Assembly: GCA_934630515.1 (NCBI GenBank)
Contig: CAKTVV010000011.1
Span: forward strand, 1 to 64,000
Source of the DNA: an uncultured Eubacteriales bacterium
Lineage (GTDB): Bacteria > Bacillota > Clostridia > Oscillospirales > Acutalibacteraceae
Direction: 5' to 3'
DNA length: 64,000 nucleotides
Each line of letters begins with the position of its first letter. The stretch's first letter is position 1. Made by a program: the position numbers and the translations under genes. This document shows, piece by piece, positions 15,265-25,076 of this stretch. The notes below the pieces were generated by a model that was not told the origin of the DNA, ran no database searches, and was given only the letters and a program-made list of their open reading frames with translations.

Positions 15265-18200
15265 TCCCGCACGCCCCCTTTCCGCAGGCAGTGCCGTTTT
15301 TGCCGCCGCAGCAGCACACAGCCGCCGCCCATAGCGCCAGCCAGAAGAAGCGCCGCTGCTACAATAGCCGGTCGATACGCCTTGGTTTCAACCGCTGTGG
15401 CGGTTCCCGCCACCCGGCTGCTCTCAAACTCGGCTATGCTCAGCCGATAGGCGCTGCCGCTCAACTCGTTGATGGTCGCCAGATCGTTATACTTCAGCAG
15501 CACCAGCCGATGCTCCAGCCCCTGCAAGGTAGCCAGCGCCCGGTTATTCGGCTGCTCATCCCCATATTGGGGGTAGGCGTTCATGCCGGCGTGGATCTGT
15601 CCGTCCTGCAGGGTGGCGGCATTCATCAGACGGCGGATACCGTCCGTCTCCACCACCCCTACAAATTGCGGGTACGCCGCCTGCGCCGCAAAGGTCAGCT
15701 CCAGGTCATGCCCCGCCGGGTCATCCAGCGGCTGCCCCTGCCGGTCGTAGAAGCGGATGTGATACACCCGATCGCCGTCCACGCTCATCCAGTAGTTATC
15801 CACATGAGGAGAAATGCCGGTCGGCAGGCTCTCCTCCGTGACCTCCATATGGTCAATAACGTAGAAAAATTCCGGATGGTCATAGTCCTGCTTGGTGGGG
15901 CGAATGGACGCCTGCACCGTCCCCAGCGTAGCCGAAACAGCGGTATATGTGGTCACCAGCGGCCGGTCGGAGCCGTCGAGGGTCCCCTGCACATCCAGCT
16001 CACTCAGGCGGGTGACGCCATGGCCGTTGAAGGGATATTCATAGACGCCGTTTTCATCCGGTGCGCCATACAGAGAGTAAGGGCGGGTGATGACGCAGGC
16101 AATGAACTTATAGGTCTTTGCCCGCTGCGCCGGCGTCAGCATATAGGAGATGGTGCGCTGCCGCCAGATCTCCGTAGAGGGATCCAGCTTTTCCTTGCCG
16201 GTCTCCGGGTCAACGATCCGGTTTTCACCCCCGGAGGTATACAAAAGACTTTCGCTCTTGAACAGATCGCTGTAGGTCTCGGAGGCATAATACTGCACGC
16301 CGGTGGTGTACAGCTTTGTCATCTCCGGGGCGCTGGTCAGCGAGATGCTCTCCAGCGTGGCGCTGCCGCCCAGATAATAGGCGAACACCACCCACGGGGA
16401 TTCCGGCTGCAGGTCATACACATGAATGCTGGCATTCTCCTGCAAAATGTGGGCATATACCCGATCGTTGGTATCCCCGTTGGTCAGTCCCTTCAGATTC
16501 TCCGACACGGAGAAATTCCGCACGCCGGACAGAGCGCCGGTGTTGCCGTTGTCCGCTCCTGCCGTGCAGTTGTCGATGCCCCGTGCCGATATGGTATAGG
16601 CATCCGTGCGGGCGGCTCCCGCTCCGGTGAGCAGGCTGTCCGGCACTGCCGAGGGCTGCTGCGTATAGCTGCCATACAGCCCCAGCTCGGTCAGACGGGC
16701 TACCCCATATTCGCTGTCGCCGGCGATCAGCAATCCCACATACCGCCCCTGTGCCGCCAGCTCCTGCAAGGAAACGTAGAAAGCGATCCCGGAGGGGAAA
16801 TTCACCAATCCGGCTTGGTTTTGATCTTCAAACAGGGTCTCCCGCTCCTCGGACACATACAGCCGCAGAGAGGTCAGCCGGTGGCGCTGGGCATCTGCCC
16901 CGCTGTTAGCGACCAGCAGCCCCTCCAAAGCGGCGGTTCCCCGCAGATCATACCACAGCTGGGGCGTGGCACGGGTGGAATAGGTCACCTTTTTCTCCTC
17001 CTGCTGCGCCGTCCAGTTGATGTAATCGTCCGTCAGATACGCCGCCTCTCCGGATACGATGGAAATATCCCGGGGCTCCAGATAGTCGTGCTTTTTGTTG
17101 GCGACCGCCTCGCCCTTGAGCAGATTGGTCTTGCCTGTGATCCATTGGGTATAGGCGGCTTCATCCGCCAGCGGCTCAGCCGTCAGCAGCGCCGGTGCCT
17201 CCATATCTCCGTAGACGCCGAATTCGCCAATACGGGCGAGCCCGTATTCGCCGCCGGTGACCCGGAAGCCCACATACTGTCCCTCCACCGGCTGCCGCAG
17301 CGTCACCAGCTGCGTTAGCCCGGCAGCCCCGGGGTTTTGTGCGCTGTTATCGTAGCCGCACACCCGATGGTCGCTGGCGAACAGCGTTTCGGCGCTGTCG
17401 CTCACATAGATCTCATAGTACAGTACATATTTGTTGGTGATCCCGTTGGGATTCACCGAATCCTTGGCGGAGCCAGCCACCAGAAATTGGCGGATGGTCG
17501 CCGTGTTATAGAGCTTATAGCCGATCTTCGCCCAGCCGGAGGCATGGGTCAGCGGCTCCCCGGTCTCGGGGTGGAGCGCCGTATCGGTATCCACGGCAAA
17601 GACCGCCTTGTTATCCTCCTGCGTATGGATGCCGGACACAATGCCGTCATATGCCCGCTCCGGCGTCTGCTTCGCCGTGCCGACGGTCAGCTCCGACAGC
17701 ACGCTCAGCAGGTTGCGATCCGGGATCTTGTCCGCATCCTCGCTGCCATGCAGTTGGGTGATCTGCACATCCTCCGCCGGATCCGGCGCTCCTGGCACGC
17801 CGTAAACGCCCAATTCGCCGATTCGGGCGGTCTTGTACTCGCCGCCGGTGACCCGGAAGCCCACATACCGCCCCGAGATCGCCGTCGGCAGCGTGATCAG
17901 CTGCGCCAATCCGGCCGCCGTGGGATCTGCCGACGCATTGTCAAAGGCAAACACCCGGCGGCTGCTCTGGAACAGGTCGTCCGGCTGATCGCTGATGTAA
18001 ATTTCGTAGTACAATACATATTTATTGGTGATGCCGTTCGGATGCACCGCATCGTCGGCGGAGCCAGCCACCAGCAGCTGCTCGATGCTGGTCTGGGTGA
18101 CGAGCTTATACCCCACGCACCCCCAGCCGGAGGCGTTGCGGATGATGGCGCCGGTCAGAGGGTTCATGACCGTCTCGTTTTCGGTACGGACACTCATTTT

Positions 18201-20606
18201 GTTGACGGCAGCTGCGTTAATGCCGTTGATCACGCCGTCCACGCCCTGCTCCGGAGCGGAGACCGTGCCGGTGATGACGGTCGCCGCCGCCAACTGGTTC
18301 TCCGCCGGTATCAAGGCGGCGTTCTGCGCCGTCAGCTGGGTCACGGTTGGCTGGGGCAGCTCCGGCACATCCGGCTCTGCCACAGCCGAGGCAGGCACTT
18401 TTGTATAAATGCCGATCTCCGACAGGTTGACGCCGTAGCCGACGTTACCCGCCTCCGACAGCTTAAAGCCCACATACCGGCCGGTGACCCCCTCCGGCAG
18501 ATCCAGCGCCACGCCCTTGTCGCTCACCGTCTGGATGTTGCCCCAGTTGTTGCCGTTATTCGTAAGATAGCTCCAGGTCGCCTGTACCGCTCCGGCGGTG
18601 AACAGCTCCTCCTCCGTATCCGCTACATAGATCACGCCCACCGAGGGGTTATTTCCGGCGGTATCCTCCGCCGGAAAGCCCACCACAATGCGCCCGATGG
18701 CGGTGCTTTCCCCCAGATCGAAGGTCAGCTGCCCCAGCGGGTACCGCCAGCCGTCGGTGCCGCCGGCGTTCCCCTGCACGCCCAGCTGTATCACCGCCTG
18801 CTCGACCACATCGGAATTGACCCCGTAGATTTTCCCGTCCACCAGACAGAAACGGGTAGCGGCAGTACGGATATGCGCCTCGGTGGTGGCACCGGCGGTG
18901 TGGATGCGGTCAGGAATCCAGTTGCCGTCCGCCTTCACCGTGCCGTCCTCATCCGCCAGCATGGCGGTCACCAAATTGCGCCCGGAGCTGTTCAGCCAGT
19001 GGGCGTCGGTTTCATCCGACAGGAAATGCACGGTGTTCTCATAGGCATAAATGCCCACCTCGCCCAGCCGCACCTGATAGCCGTTGCCCGTACCGGCGGC
19101 GGGCACCAAAATCCCCACATACCGTCCGGTCGCCGGTGCGTCAAAATCGAACACCACACCCTTCTTGTCGGTGATTTCCGCAGGCGACAGCACCCCCGCA
19201 GCCTGCTGCGCCTCGGTCAGATAGGACCAGCCGCCCTGCCGATGGGCTTCGGTGAACAGATCGTCCCCGAAATCGTCCCCCACAAACAGCTGCCCCTGCC
19301 ACAGACGGCTCATGAGCGGCGTCTGGGTGGTGCCGCTGGCGACATTATCGCCGAACAGGATGCGCCCGATAGCGGTGCTTTCACCTAAGTCGAAAATAAG
19401 CTTGACCATCTGATACTCGGCCAGGGGTACGCTTTCGTCGTTGCTGTGGTTATCGCCGCCGACCTCTATCCAGCCGCAGCTCCAATCCACCGCCATCCCG
19501 TCCCCGACCCCATAGATGCGTCCGTCGGACAGCACCTCTGCCGAGCCGTAGATCTCCGACGAAGAGCGGACATTCTGCCAGCTGTTGGCGGGCTGCCCGT
19601 TATAGCTCCAATTATAGTAGCTGTAGACATTGCTCAGCACGGTTACGCCGTTGGCGTTATCGGTGTTGGTGGTCCAGCGCCCCGCCATACGGTTTTTCCC
19701 GGCGGAGAGCTGCTGGTTATCCTTGGTATAGGCGTCGTTCATCAGCCATTTCACATCGCCGTCGCCGGTGAGATACGCCGGCTGAGCGGTTCCCGGGCGG
19801 GCGGCGTAAATGCCCACCTCGCTGAAATTCACCAAATAGGGGTACCGGGCATCAGCGCTGGCCGGCACCTGCACCGCCACATAGCGTCCCTGCACCGCCT
19901 GTCGGCTGAGATCGAACACCACTCCCCGGCGGGTGCTGGCGGCGGCAGCGGGAAACGCCCCATTCTCCAGATACGACCATTCGCCCACATAGCAGGCATC
20001 GGTCAACAGCGCCTCACCAAAGACATCCCCTACCCATAGCTTACCCTGCCACAGCTGATTCGTCAAGACATCCGTGGGGGCATTGCCCAGGATAATTCTG
20101 CCAATGGAGGCGCTCTCCCCCAGATCGAAGATCACCGTCGCCATGGCGTAATCCGCCGGATCGGACGAGGTCTGTCCCGCATTGCTGACATCAACGCTGA
20201 CGCCCCATACATCCCAGGCCGCCGTGGAGGTGACCTGATACAGACCGCCGTCGGCGATCAGATAGGCATAGTCCTTGGAGGAGGAGCCGGCATGGACAAA
20301 GCCGCTCCCCTCGCCGTATCGGTCGCTGCTATAGGCGGTATACACATGCTTCATCACATAGCCGCTGCCGTTCGCTGCGGCCTGCCAGCCGGTGGTCTTA
20401 TCCACCCGGGACGCCAGCAGATTGGTGCCGGCGGTCTCCAGATACCACGCCTGTGTCGATCCGGTGAGATAGCCGGGCTTTACCCCGCCCGCCGTCGTCT
20501 CCGCCGACACGGCTGCGGCAAAGCCCGGAGCCCACGCCGTCAGCAGCATTGCCAGCAGCAAAGCACCGGCAGCACAAACCGAGAAAATACGCTTGTTCTT
20601 ACCCAT
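15261..20606 (-). CDS. Giant surface protein with repeated discoidin-like modules
   Basis: A 1781-residue protein with a signal peptide (about 1-35) and a C-terminal membrane anchor (about 1745-1768) plus basic tail; no sortase motif. At least six modules of about 170-250 residues follow each other, each ending in a phrase such as SEVGIYA, GEVGIYAYE, SEIGIYT, GELGVYG, GEFGVYG or TELGLYG after GRYVGFRV-type strands, typical of F5/8 type C-like beta-sandwich glycan-binding domains. Modules four and five are near copies (NPNGITNKYVLYYEIYVSD). The last ~400 residues are less repetitive. No catalytic domain is evident. The gene starts after GGGAGG and is co-transcribed with the GH26-like enzyme, suggesting a glycan-capturing partner on the cell surface. 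Confidence 0.75.
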   Translation of the reverse strand: MGKNKRIFSVCAAGALLLAMLLTAWAPGFAAAVSAETTAGGVKPGYLTGSTQAWYLETAGTNLLASRVDKTTGWQAAANGSGYVMKHVYTAYSSDRYGEGSGFVHAGSSSKDYAYLIADGGLYQVTSTAAWDVWGVSVDVSNAGQTSSDPADYAMATVIFDLGESASIGRIILGNAPTDVLTNQLWQGKLWVGDVFGEALLTDACYVGEWSYLENGAFPAAAASTRRGVVFDLSRQAVQGRYVAVQVPASADARYPYLVNFSEVGIYAARPGTAQPAYLTGDGDVKWLMNDAYTKDNQQLSAGKNRMAGRWTTNTDNANGVTVLSNVYSYYNWSYNGQPANSWQNVRSSSEIYGSAEVLSDGRIYGVGDGMAVDWSCGWIEVGGDNHSNDESVPLAEYQMVKLIFDLGESTAIGRILFGDNVASGTTQTPLMSRLWQGQLFVGDDFGDDLFTEAHRQGGWSYLTEAQQAAGVLSPAEITDKKGVVFDFDAPATGRYVGILVPAAGTGNGYQVRLGEVGIYAYENTVHFLSDETDAHWLNSSGRNLVTAMLADEDGTVKADGNWIPDRIHTAGATTEAHIRTAATRFCLVDGKIYGVNSDVVEQAVIQLGVQGNAGGTDGWRYPLGQLTFDLGESTAIGRIVVGFPAEDTAGNNPSVGVIYVADTEEELFTAGAVQATWSYLTNNGNNWGNIQTVSDKGVALDLPEGVTGRYVGFKLSEAGNVGYGVNLSEIGIYTKVPASAVAEPDVPELPQPTVTQLTAQNAALIPAENQLAAATVITGTVSAPEQGVDGVINGINAAAVNKMSVRTENETVMNPLTGAIIRNASGWGCVGYKLVTQTSIEQLLVAGSADDAVHPNGITNKYVLYYEIYISDQPDDLFQSSRRVFAFDNASADPTAAGLAQLITLPTAISGRYVGFRVTGGEYKTARIGELGVYGVPGAPDPAEDVQITQLHGSEDADKIPDRNLLSVLSELTVGTAKQTPERAYDGIVSGIHTQEDNKAVFAVDTDTALHPETGEPLTHASGWAKIGYKLYNTATIRQFLVAGSAKDSVNPNGITNKYVLYYEIYVSDSAETLFASDHRVCGYDNSAQNPGAAGLTQLVTLRQPVEGQYVGFRVTGGEYGLARIGEFGVYGDMEAPALLTAEPLADEAAYTQWITGKTNLLKGEAVANKKHDYLEPRDISIVSGEAAYLTDDYINWTAQQEEKKVTYSTRATPQLWYDLRGTAALEGLLVANSGADAQRHRLTSLRLYVSEERETLFEDQNQAGLVNFPSGIAFYVSLQELAAQGRYVGLLIAGDSEYGVARLTELGLYGSYTQQPSAVPDSLLTGAGAARTDAYTISARGIDNCTAGADNGNTGALSGVRNFSVSENLKGLTNGDTNDRVYAHILQENASIHVYDLQPESPWVVFAYYLGGSATLESISLTSAPEMTKLYTTGVQYYASETYSDLFKSESLLYTSGGENRIVDPETGKEKLDPSTEIWRQRTISYMLTPAQRAKTYKFIACVITRPYSLYGAPDENGVYEYPFNGHGVTRLSELDVQGTLDGSDRPLVTTYTAVSATLGTVQASIRPTKQDYDHPEFFYVIDHMEVTEESLPTGISPHVDNYWMSVDGDRVYHIRFYDRQGQPLDDPAGHDLELTFAAQAAYPQFVGVVETDGIRRLMNAATLQDGQIHAGMNAYPQYGDEQPNNRALATLQGLEHRLVLLKYNDLATINELSGSAYRLSIAEFESSRVAGTATAVETKAYRPAIVAAALLLAGAMGGGCVLLRRQKRHCLRKGGVRE

Positions 20607-20669
20607 ACTGGTTTCCTCCCTTGGCTCTTGTACATACTGTCCTCATTTGGTGAGGATGATTCCATTCAT

Positions 20670-20699
20670 ATTATAAAAAACACCGGAAGCCGGAAGCAA
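20670..20699 (-). promoter_or_regulatory. Promoter of the giant surface protein operon
   Basis: Minus-strand TTGCTT (20694-20699) and TATAAT (20670-20675) with an 18-bp spacer, 63 bp before the start codon. Confidence 0.6.
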
Positions 20700-20715
20700 G
20701 ACACGGCGCAGACTG

Positions 20716-20755
20716 TTTTGGCCAAAAATTGCGGTTTCCGGTCATTTTGCCAAAA
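20716..20755. promoter_or_regulatory. Paired palindromes, possible operator
   Basis: TTTTGGCCAAAA (20716-20727) is a perfect palindrome. TTTTGCCAAAA (20745-20755) repeats it with one base less, 29 bp further on. Both lie between the divergent promoters of the surface-protein operon and the DUF5703-like gene, just upstream of the -35 box of the latter. A shared regulator is possible. Confidence 0.4.
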
Positions 20756-20761
20756 GGGTGC

Positions 20762-20789
20762 TTGACAACGGCTCCGCCGTCGGTATAAT
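20762..20789 (+). promoter_or_regulatory. Promoter of the DUF5703-like gene
   Basis: TTGACA (20762-20767) and TATAAT (20784-20789) with a 16-bp spacer. AGGAGG at 20811-20816 precedes the ATG at 20825. Confidence 0.85.
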
Positions 20790-20824
20790 AACCCCCGAAA
20801 TGACCTGCGCAGGAGGACGGTATC

Positions 20825-23110
20825 ATGGATTTTCATGCAGAGCAATGCCGGGTGACCTACCACAGCCCCGGCAAGACCGACCGCAGCGCCATGCCCATCG
20901 GCGGCGGCGAGCTGGCGGCATCCGTGTGGTGCGACCGCAAGGGGGTGCGGGCCTATCTGTCCCGCAGCGACGCCCTCACGGAATGGGATCGCACCGTCAA
21001 GCTATGCCGTCTGGATGTGCGGCTGGAGCCATGTCCCTTTGCGGGCACGGATTTTGTCCAAACGCTGGAGCTCGAACGGGGCGTGATCGCCATTCAGGCG
21101 GGGGATTGCCGCCTGACGGTGTTTGCGGATCGGGAGCAGCCGGTGCTGTATCTGCAGCTGCACACGGATACGCCCCGGAGGATCACCGCCCGGCTGGTCA
21201 CCTGGCGCACCCGTCCCTTGACACACCGGCTGTATACCTGCCCGGAAACAGCCGATGTGCTGCTGTCCGATACAGACGCTGTTACGGTGCTGCACGAAAA
21301 CGGCGAGACCATGCTGGCGCAGACCGCCGCTCTGCAGGGGCTGGGGGACCGGATGGATGCAATCCCCGACCGGCTCACCGGGCGGGTGTTCGGCGCCCGG
21401 CTGGTGAGCGACCAGCCGCTGTCGGTACGAGAGAACGCTCTCGTCGGCACCGGCACGGAGGTCTGTCTGCGGGTACTGACTGCCAGCGAGTTGGGCGGGC
21501 GGAGCGCTTTTTTCTCCGCTCTGGAACGGCTGACCGCCGCACTGCCCACTCCGGCGGAGGCGCTCTCCCGCACCGCCCGCTGGTGGCAGGACTATTGGCA
21601 GCAAAGCTATATCGAGGTATCCGGCGACCCGGAGCGGCAAGCCGATATAGAGCCGGCGGTGGCAGCGGCAGTAGGGGAAACCACCGAATACACCTGCCCC
21701 TGCCCCTCCGCCGTGACCCGAGCCTATACCCTGACCCGGTATATGTTCGCCTGCTGCAGCACCGGCGCCTTTCCGGTGCTGTATAACGGGATGCTGTTTT
21801 CCCTGATGCCGGGGGGCGGGGAGCATTTCGGCTACAGCACCTTCGGCACCAGCTACACGGCGCAGCCGACGGGGGCTCCGACCCCGGAGCTGAACCCGGA
21901 CGAGCGCAGCTGGTGCACCGAGCACCTGTGGCAGAACCTGCGGCACCCCTATCATTCCCTGCTGGCTCGCCGGGAAACGGAGCCGTTCCGGGCGCTGTTT
22001 GCCTACTTCCGCCCCTTTTGGGAGCTGGATCGGCTGCGTGCCGCCCGGTATTACGGCGCCGCCGGACAGCACAGCACCGAGATGACCCTCTCCTGCGGTC
22101 TGCAGACCATGGAGATCTATGGCGCCGACCGGGAAAAGCTGGCGCTGGGCTATGCGAAAAACCGCAGCGGCGGCGCCGTGGATATTTCCCCCGGGCTGGA
22201 GCGTATCTTTCTCATGCTGGATCATGTGGATTTCACCCACGACCGGCAGCTGCTGACCGACTATGTGCTGCCCTATACCAAGGAGCTGCTGGAATACATC
22301 CGCACCCGCTTCCCCAACCGGCACGCCGGACGCATTGTGCTGGGTCCTCTGCAAAGCGTGGAGACCTATTGGGATACCATCGACCCCGCCCCCACCGTCG
22401 CCGGAATGCGGGCGGTGGTGGAGCGGCTGCTGCACACCGACGGGGTGGATGCAGCGATGCGGCACTATCTGACCGACTACCGGGCGCTGCTGCCGGAGCT
22501 GCCCACCGAGATAGCGGACGGCGAACCGGTGCTGGCGCCCGCCACCGCCTACTCCGCCGTCCGGCGGAATGTGGAGCAGCCGGCGCTGTATGCGGTGTTT
22601 CCCTTCCGCCTGTATGGCATCGGCAAGCCGGAGCTGGCGCTGGCACGGGACACCTTTTGGCGGGAGGTGACGCTGGCGGGTGCCGACCGTCCCTTCCGCA
22701 TCGGGGAGACCCCCGGCGCCCCCTCCTATTCCGGCTGGCAGTATGTGGGCGTCTGCGCCGCCCTGCTGGGCATGGCGGACAAGGCGGGGGAAATTCTGGC
22801 GGAGAATTGTGCCCTGCGTAACCCCGGCACCCGGTTTCCCGCCATGTGGGGGCCCATCTACGATGCGGTGCCGGATACCGACCACGGCGCCAACATCCTC
22901 ACGCTGCTGCAGCAGATGGTGCTGCAAACCGAGGGAAAGACCATCCGGCTGCTGCCGGCGTTCCCCCGGGAATGGAGCGTGCGCTTTAAGCTATGGGCGG
23001 ATCGGGATACCTGCGTCGAGGCGGAATATACCGCCGGCCGGCTGACCGCCTGGCGCATCACCCCAGACAGCCGCCGCAGCGACGTGATCGTTCCTCCGGA
23101 TAACGCATAA
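20825..23110 (+). CDS. DUF5703/GH95-like (alpha/alpha)6-barrel glycosidase
   Basis: A 761-residue protein without signal peptide, so cytoplasmic. The N-terminal beta-sandwich starts with VTYHSPGKTDRSAMPIGGGE, the typical opening of DUF5703 and GH95-like proteins; a helical barrel with many W, Y and E residues occupies about 250-680. GH95 enzymes remove fucose or galactose by inversion. Which sugar is used here cannot be said, and the catalytic acids were not located with confidence. It has its own strong promoter, is divergent from the surface-protein operon, and converges on the GH43-like gene at a shared terminator. Together they look like a small glycan-use locus with the AraC regulator at 24183. 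Confidence 0.65.
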   Translation: MDFHAEQCRVTYHSPGKTDRSAMPIGGGELAASVWCDRKGVRAYLSRSDALTEWDRTVKLCRLDVRLEPCPFAGTDFVQTLELERGVIAIQAGDCRLTVFADREQPVLYLQLHTDTPRRITARLVTWRTRPLTHRLYTCPETADVLLSDTDAVTVLHENGETMLAQTAALQGLGDRMDAIPDRLTGRVFGARLVSDQPLSVRENALVGTGTEVCLRVLTASELGGRSAFFSALERLTAALPTPAEALSRTARWWQDYWQQSYIEVSGDPERQADIEPAVAAAVGETTEYTCPCPSAVTRAYTLTRYMFACCSTGAFPVLYNGMLFSLMPGGGEHFGYSTFGTSYTAQPTGAPTPELNPDERSWCTEHLWQNLRHPYHSLLARRETEPFRALFAYFRPFWELDRLRAARYYGAAGQHSTEMTLSCGLQTMEIYGADREKLALGYAKNRSGGAVDISPGLERIFLMLDHVDFTHDRQLLTDYVLPYTKELLEYIRTRFPNRHAGRIVLGPLQSVETYWDTIDPAPTVAGMRAVVERLLHTDGVDAAMRHYLTDYRALLPELPTEIADGEPVLAPATAYSAVRRNVEQPALYAVFPFRLYGIGKPELALARDTFWREVTLAGADRPFRIGETPGAPSYSGWQYVGVCAALLGMADKAGEILAENCALRNPGTRFPAMWGPIYDAVPDTDHGANILTLLQQMVLQTEGKTIRLLPAFPREWSVRFKLWADRDTCVEAEYTAGRLTAWRITPDSRRSDVIVPPDNA

Positions 23111-23116
23111 AAACTG

Positions 23117-23153
23117 CTCCCCCATCCCGTCGGGATGGGGGAGTGGTTGTCTT
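23117..23153. terminator. Shared terminator between convergent glycosidase genes
   Basis: A perfect 12-bp GC-rich stem (23117-23128 with 23132-23143) has a 3-base loop. A T-rich stretch follows on the plus strand (TGGTTGTCTTT), and AAAA precedes it, giving T residues on the minus strand. Confidence 0.75.
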
Positions 23154-23161
23154 TATCCGTA

Positions 23162-24058
23162 TTATCGGCAGATATAGGGCAGCCCTTTCTCATCAAATCC
23201 GATCTCTACCCGGGACAGATACCAGGTCTTGCCGGCATCGGCACTGCCCTGATAGAACAGGTACACCCGCCCGTCGTCGTCCCGGAATACATACGGGTGT
23301 CCGGACTCGTTCTGGTTCCAGCTGCCGGGCTGTCCGCAGGGCAGAAACGGCTCCGTAAACAGCCGCCGAAAAGCCACCCCGTCCTCCGACACTGCACAGC
23401 CGATCTGCTGGGGAGTGCAGTTATAGGAGCCGCCGTAAAACAGGTATACCTTTCCCCCCTGCGCCACAGAAGCGGGTGCTTCGATACACTCCCCCTCCCA
23501 AGGCAGCTCCGGCGCAAGAATGGACTGCGGCACCGCCTGTACCCAGTCTGCCCGTCCCAGCTTCGACGCCGGATCGGCATAGGCGCAGCCCAGCTTCTGA
23601 ATGCGCATGCTGTGATCCCGGGTGGCAAAATACAAATACAGACGCCCGCCGAACAGACACACATCCGCATCGATCGCCCGTCCGCAGCACCAATCGTCGG
23701 TGGGCGAAAAGATCGGATTCTCCGAGTTCCGGATGAACCGCAGCCCGTCCTCCGACACGGCATGGCATAAGGCGTCTCCTCTCCAGTTGCCGTAGGTCTG
23801 ATAGAAGAGATGGATCCGTCCGTCCAGCACGATGGCAGCCGGAGCGCCGATCCCCTTTTGCTCATAGGGATGCTCCAGCGCCAGCTCCCCCGCCTTTTCC
23901 CAATGCTCCAGATCGGCGCTGCGGGCGATCCCTACGCCGATCTTTTGATCCGCTTGATCGGAATATAAGAATGTATAATACAGAAAATAAGTCCCGTGGT
24001 AACGAACCACAGCGGGATCCTTGGCAAAACTACTCCGCTGAGCATCGGTAAACAGCAT
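23162..24058 (-). CDS. GH43/GH32-like five-bladed propeller glycosidase
   Basis: A 298-residue cytoplasmic protein made of repeated propeller blades. Each blade has a phrase such as YHGTYFLYYTF, DGRIHLFYQTY, GGRLYLYFATR, GGKVYLFYGGS or DGRVYLFYQG, the hallmark of GH43/GH32/GH117-type fold enzymes. An early aspartate in FAKDPAVVRYHG fits the catalytic base. Substrate is not evident; arabinose- or xylose-containing chains are usual for GH43. The start was set at ATG 24058 because AGGAGG lies 8 bases before it; the longer reading upstream has no support. It has its own promoter, and the AraC regulator gene is immediately upstream in the same direction. Confidence 0.7.
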   Translation of the reverse strand: MLFTDAQRSSFAKDPAVVRYHGTYFLYYTFLYSDQADQKIGVGIARSADLEHWEKAGELALEHPYEQKGIGAPAAIVLDGRIHLFYQTYGNWRGDALCHAVSEDGLRFIRNSENPIFSPTDDWCCGRAIDADVCLFGGRLYLYFATRDHSMRIQKLGCAYADPASKLGRADWVQAVPQSILAPELPWEGECIEAPASVAQGGKVYLFYGGSYNCTPQQIGCAVSEDGVAFRRLFTEPFLPCGQPGSWNQNESGHPYVFRDDDGRVYLFYQGSADAGKTWYLSRVEIGFDEKGLPYICR

Positions 24059-24089
24059 ACGGCAGCCCTCCTCATATAAAGCAGGCTCT

Positions 24090-24118
24090 ATTGTAGCAAG
24101 CCGCCCCCTCCTGCGCAA
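24090..24118 (-). promoter_or_regulatory. Promoter of the GH43-like gene
   Basis: Minus-strand TTGCGC (24113-24118) and TACAAT (24090-24095) with a 17-bp spacer, 31 bp upstream of the start. A TTGGCCA sequence at about 24144-24150, resembling the 20716 palindrome core, lies further upstream. Confidence 0.55.
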
Positions 24119-24182
24119 CCTTCCGGGAACAGAATCACAAAAATTGGCCAGTACAGTGCTACAAACGGCGAAAGCGCCGGCG

Positions 24183-25001
24183 TCATCTTGCCTGCTGCTT
24201 CCGAACGGTGGTCGGCGAGGTGTGCGCCAGCTGCTCAAACACCCGGTTAAAGGAGCGGATGCTCTGGAAGCCGCACTCCATAGCAATATCCGCCACCGGC
24301 TTATCGGTATTGATGAGCAGCTCCAGCGCCGTTTCGTACCGGTATTGGTTGATCAGGGTGCGCAGATTGACGCTCAGCGCCGTATGAAACACCCGGGACA
24401 GATAGCAGTGGTCATAGGACAGATCCCGGGCAATTTGCTGCAGAGACAGATTCTCTGTGTAGTGCTCCTCTACATATTGCAGCACCTGCACGATACATTC
24501 CTTATCCCGCCCGGAGCCCCGCTCCGTCAGCGGTGTCTGCTCCAGCAGATCGGCACAGCAGGCATAGAGACAGCATTTCAGCGGTATAAGCGACGGGGGT
24601 GCCACCAGCCGCTCCCGCTCGTTGGCTCTGAAGGGCTGATCCACAATGTACCGGCGCAGCAGCTCGGCGGTGGTGGGGGCGAACCGCAGCTTAGCCCGGG
24701 CGGGCAGCTGATCCTGCACCTGCTTATGAAAGCTGCCGATATAATAGCCGGAGACGATCAGGATCAGATACAGCGTATCCTCCCCGCAGGTCAGCGCATG
24801 CTCCTGATAGGGAAAAATGAAAAAGCCCTCTCCGGCAGACGCCGTTTCCTGCCGCTTTTCCACCGTCGCCGTGAGCTGCCCCTGCAGCACGAATACGATC
24901 TCGTAGGCACGGTGCAGATGCAGCGCATGGCTCTGCCCCTGATAGATGGTGTTGCGATAGATGCGGTCCCCCACCGTGTTTTTTGACTGATAGATGTTCA
25001 T
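24183..25001 (-). CDS. AraC-family transcriptional regulator
   Basis: A 272-residue regulator. An N-terminal cupin-like sensor domain (HLHRAYEIVFVLQGQLTATV, then FFIFPYQEHALT) is followed by a C-terminal double helix-turn-helix (about 170-268: NLSLQQIARDLSYDHCYLSR and ADIAMECGFQSIRSFNRVFE). The start at 25001 is set by GGAGG 5 bases upstream. Family knowledge says such proteins bind a sugar or glycoside through the cupin and activate nearby glycosidase genes. The obvious targets are the GH43-like gene downstream and possibly the genes around 20.7 kb. Confidence 0.85.
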   Translation of the reverse strand: MNIYQSKNTVGDRIYRNTIYQGQSHALHLHRAYEIVFVLQGQLTATVEKRQETASAGEGFFIFPYQEHALTCGEDTLYLILIVSGYYIGSFHKQVQDQLPARAKLRFAPTTAELLRRYIVDQPFRANERERLVAPPSLIPLKCCLYACCADLLEQTPLTERGSGRDKECIVQVLQYVEEHYTENLSLQQIARDLSYDHCYLSRVFHTALSVNLRTLINQYRYETALELLINTDKPVADIAMECGFQSIRSFNRVFEQLAHTSPTTVRKQQAR

Positions 25002-25076
25002 ACCGTCCTCCACAGCGCACGAGCGCCTGTCTCCATGCCGGAAATACCGGGCAGCCGTGTGCGCCCGTCTCCTGTA

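Noticed and set aside
21002..22927. 641-codon minus-strand frame opposite the DUF5703-like gene
   Set aside because: Antisense shadow; the plus-strand gene has promoter, ribosome site, terminator and recognisable family sequence.
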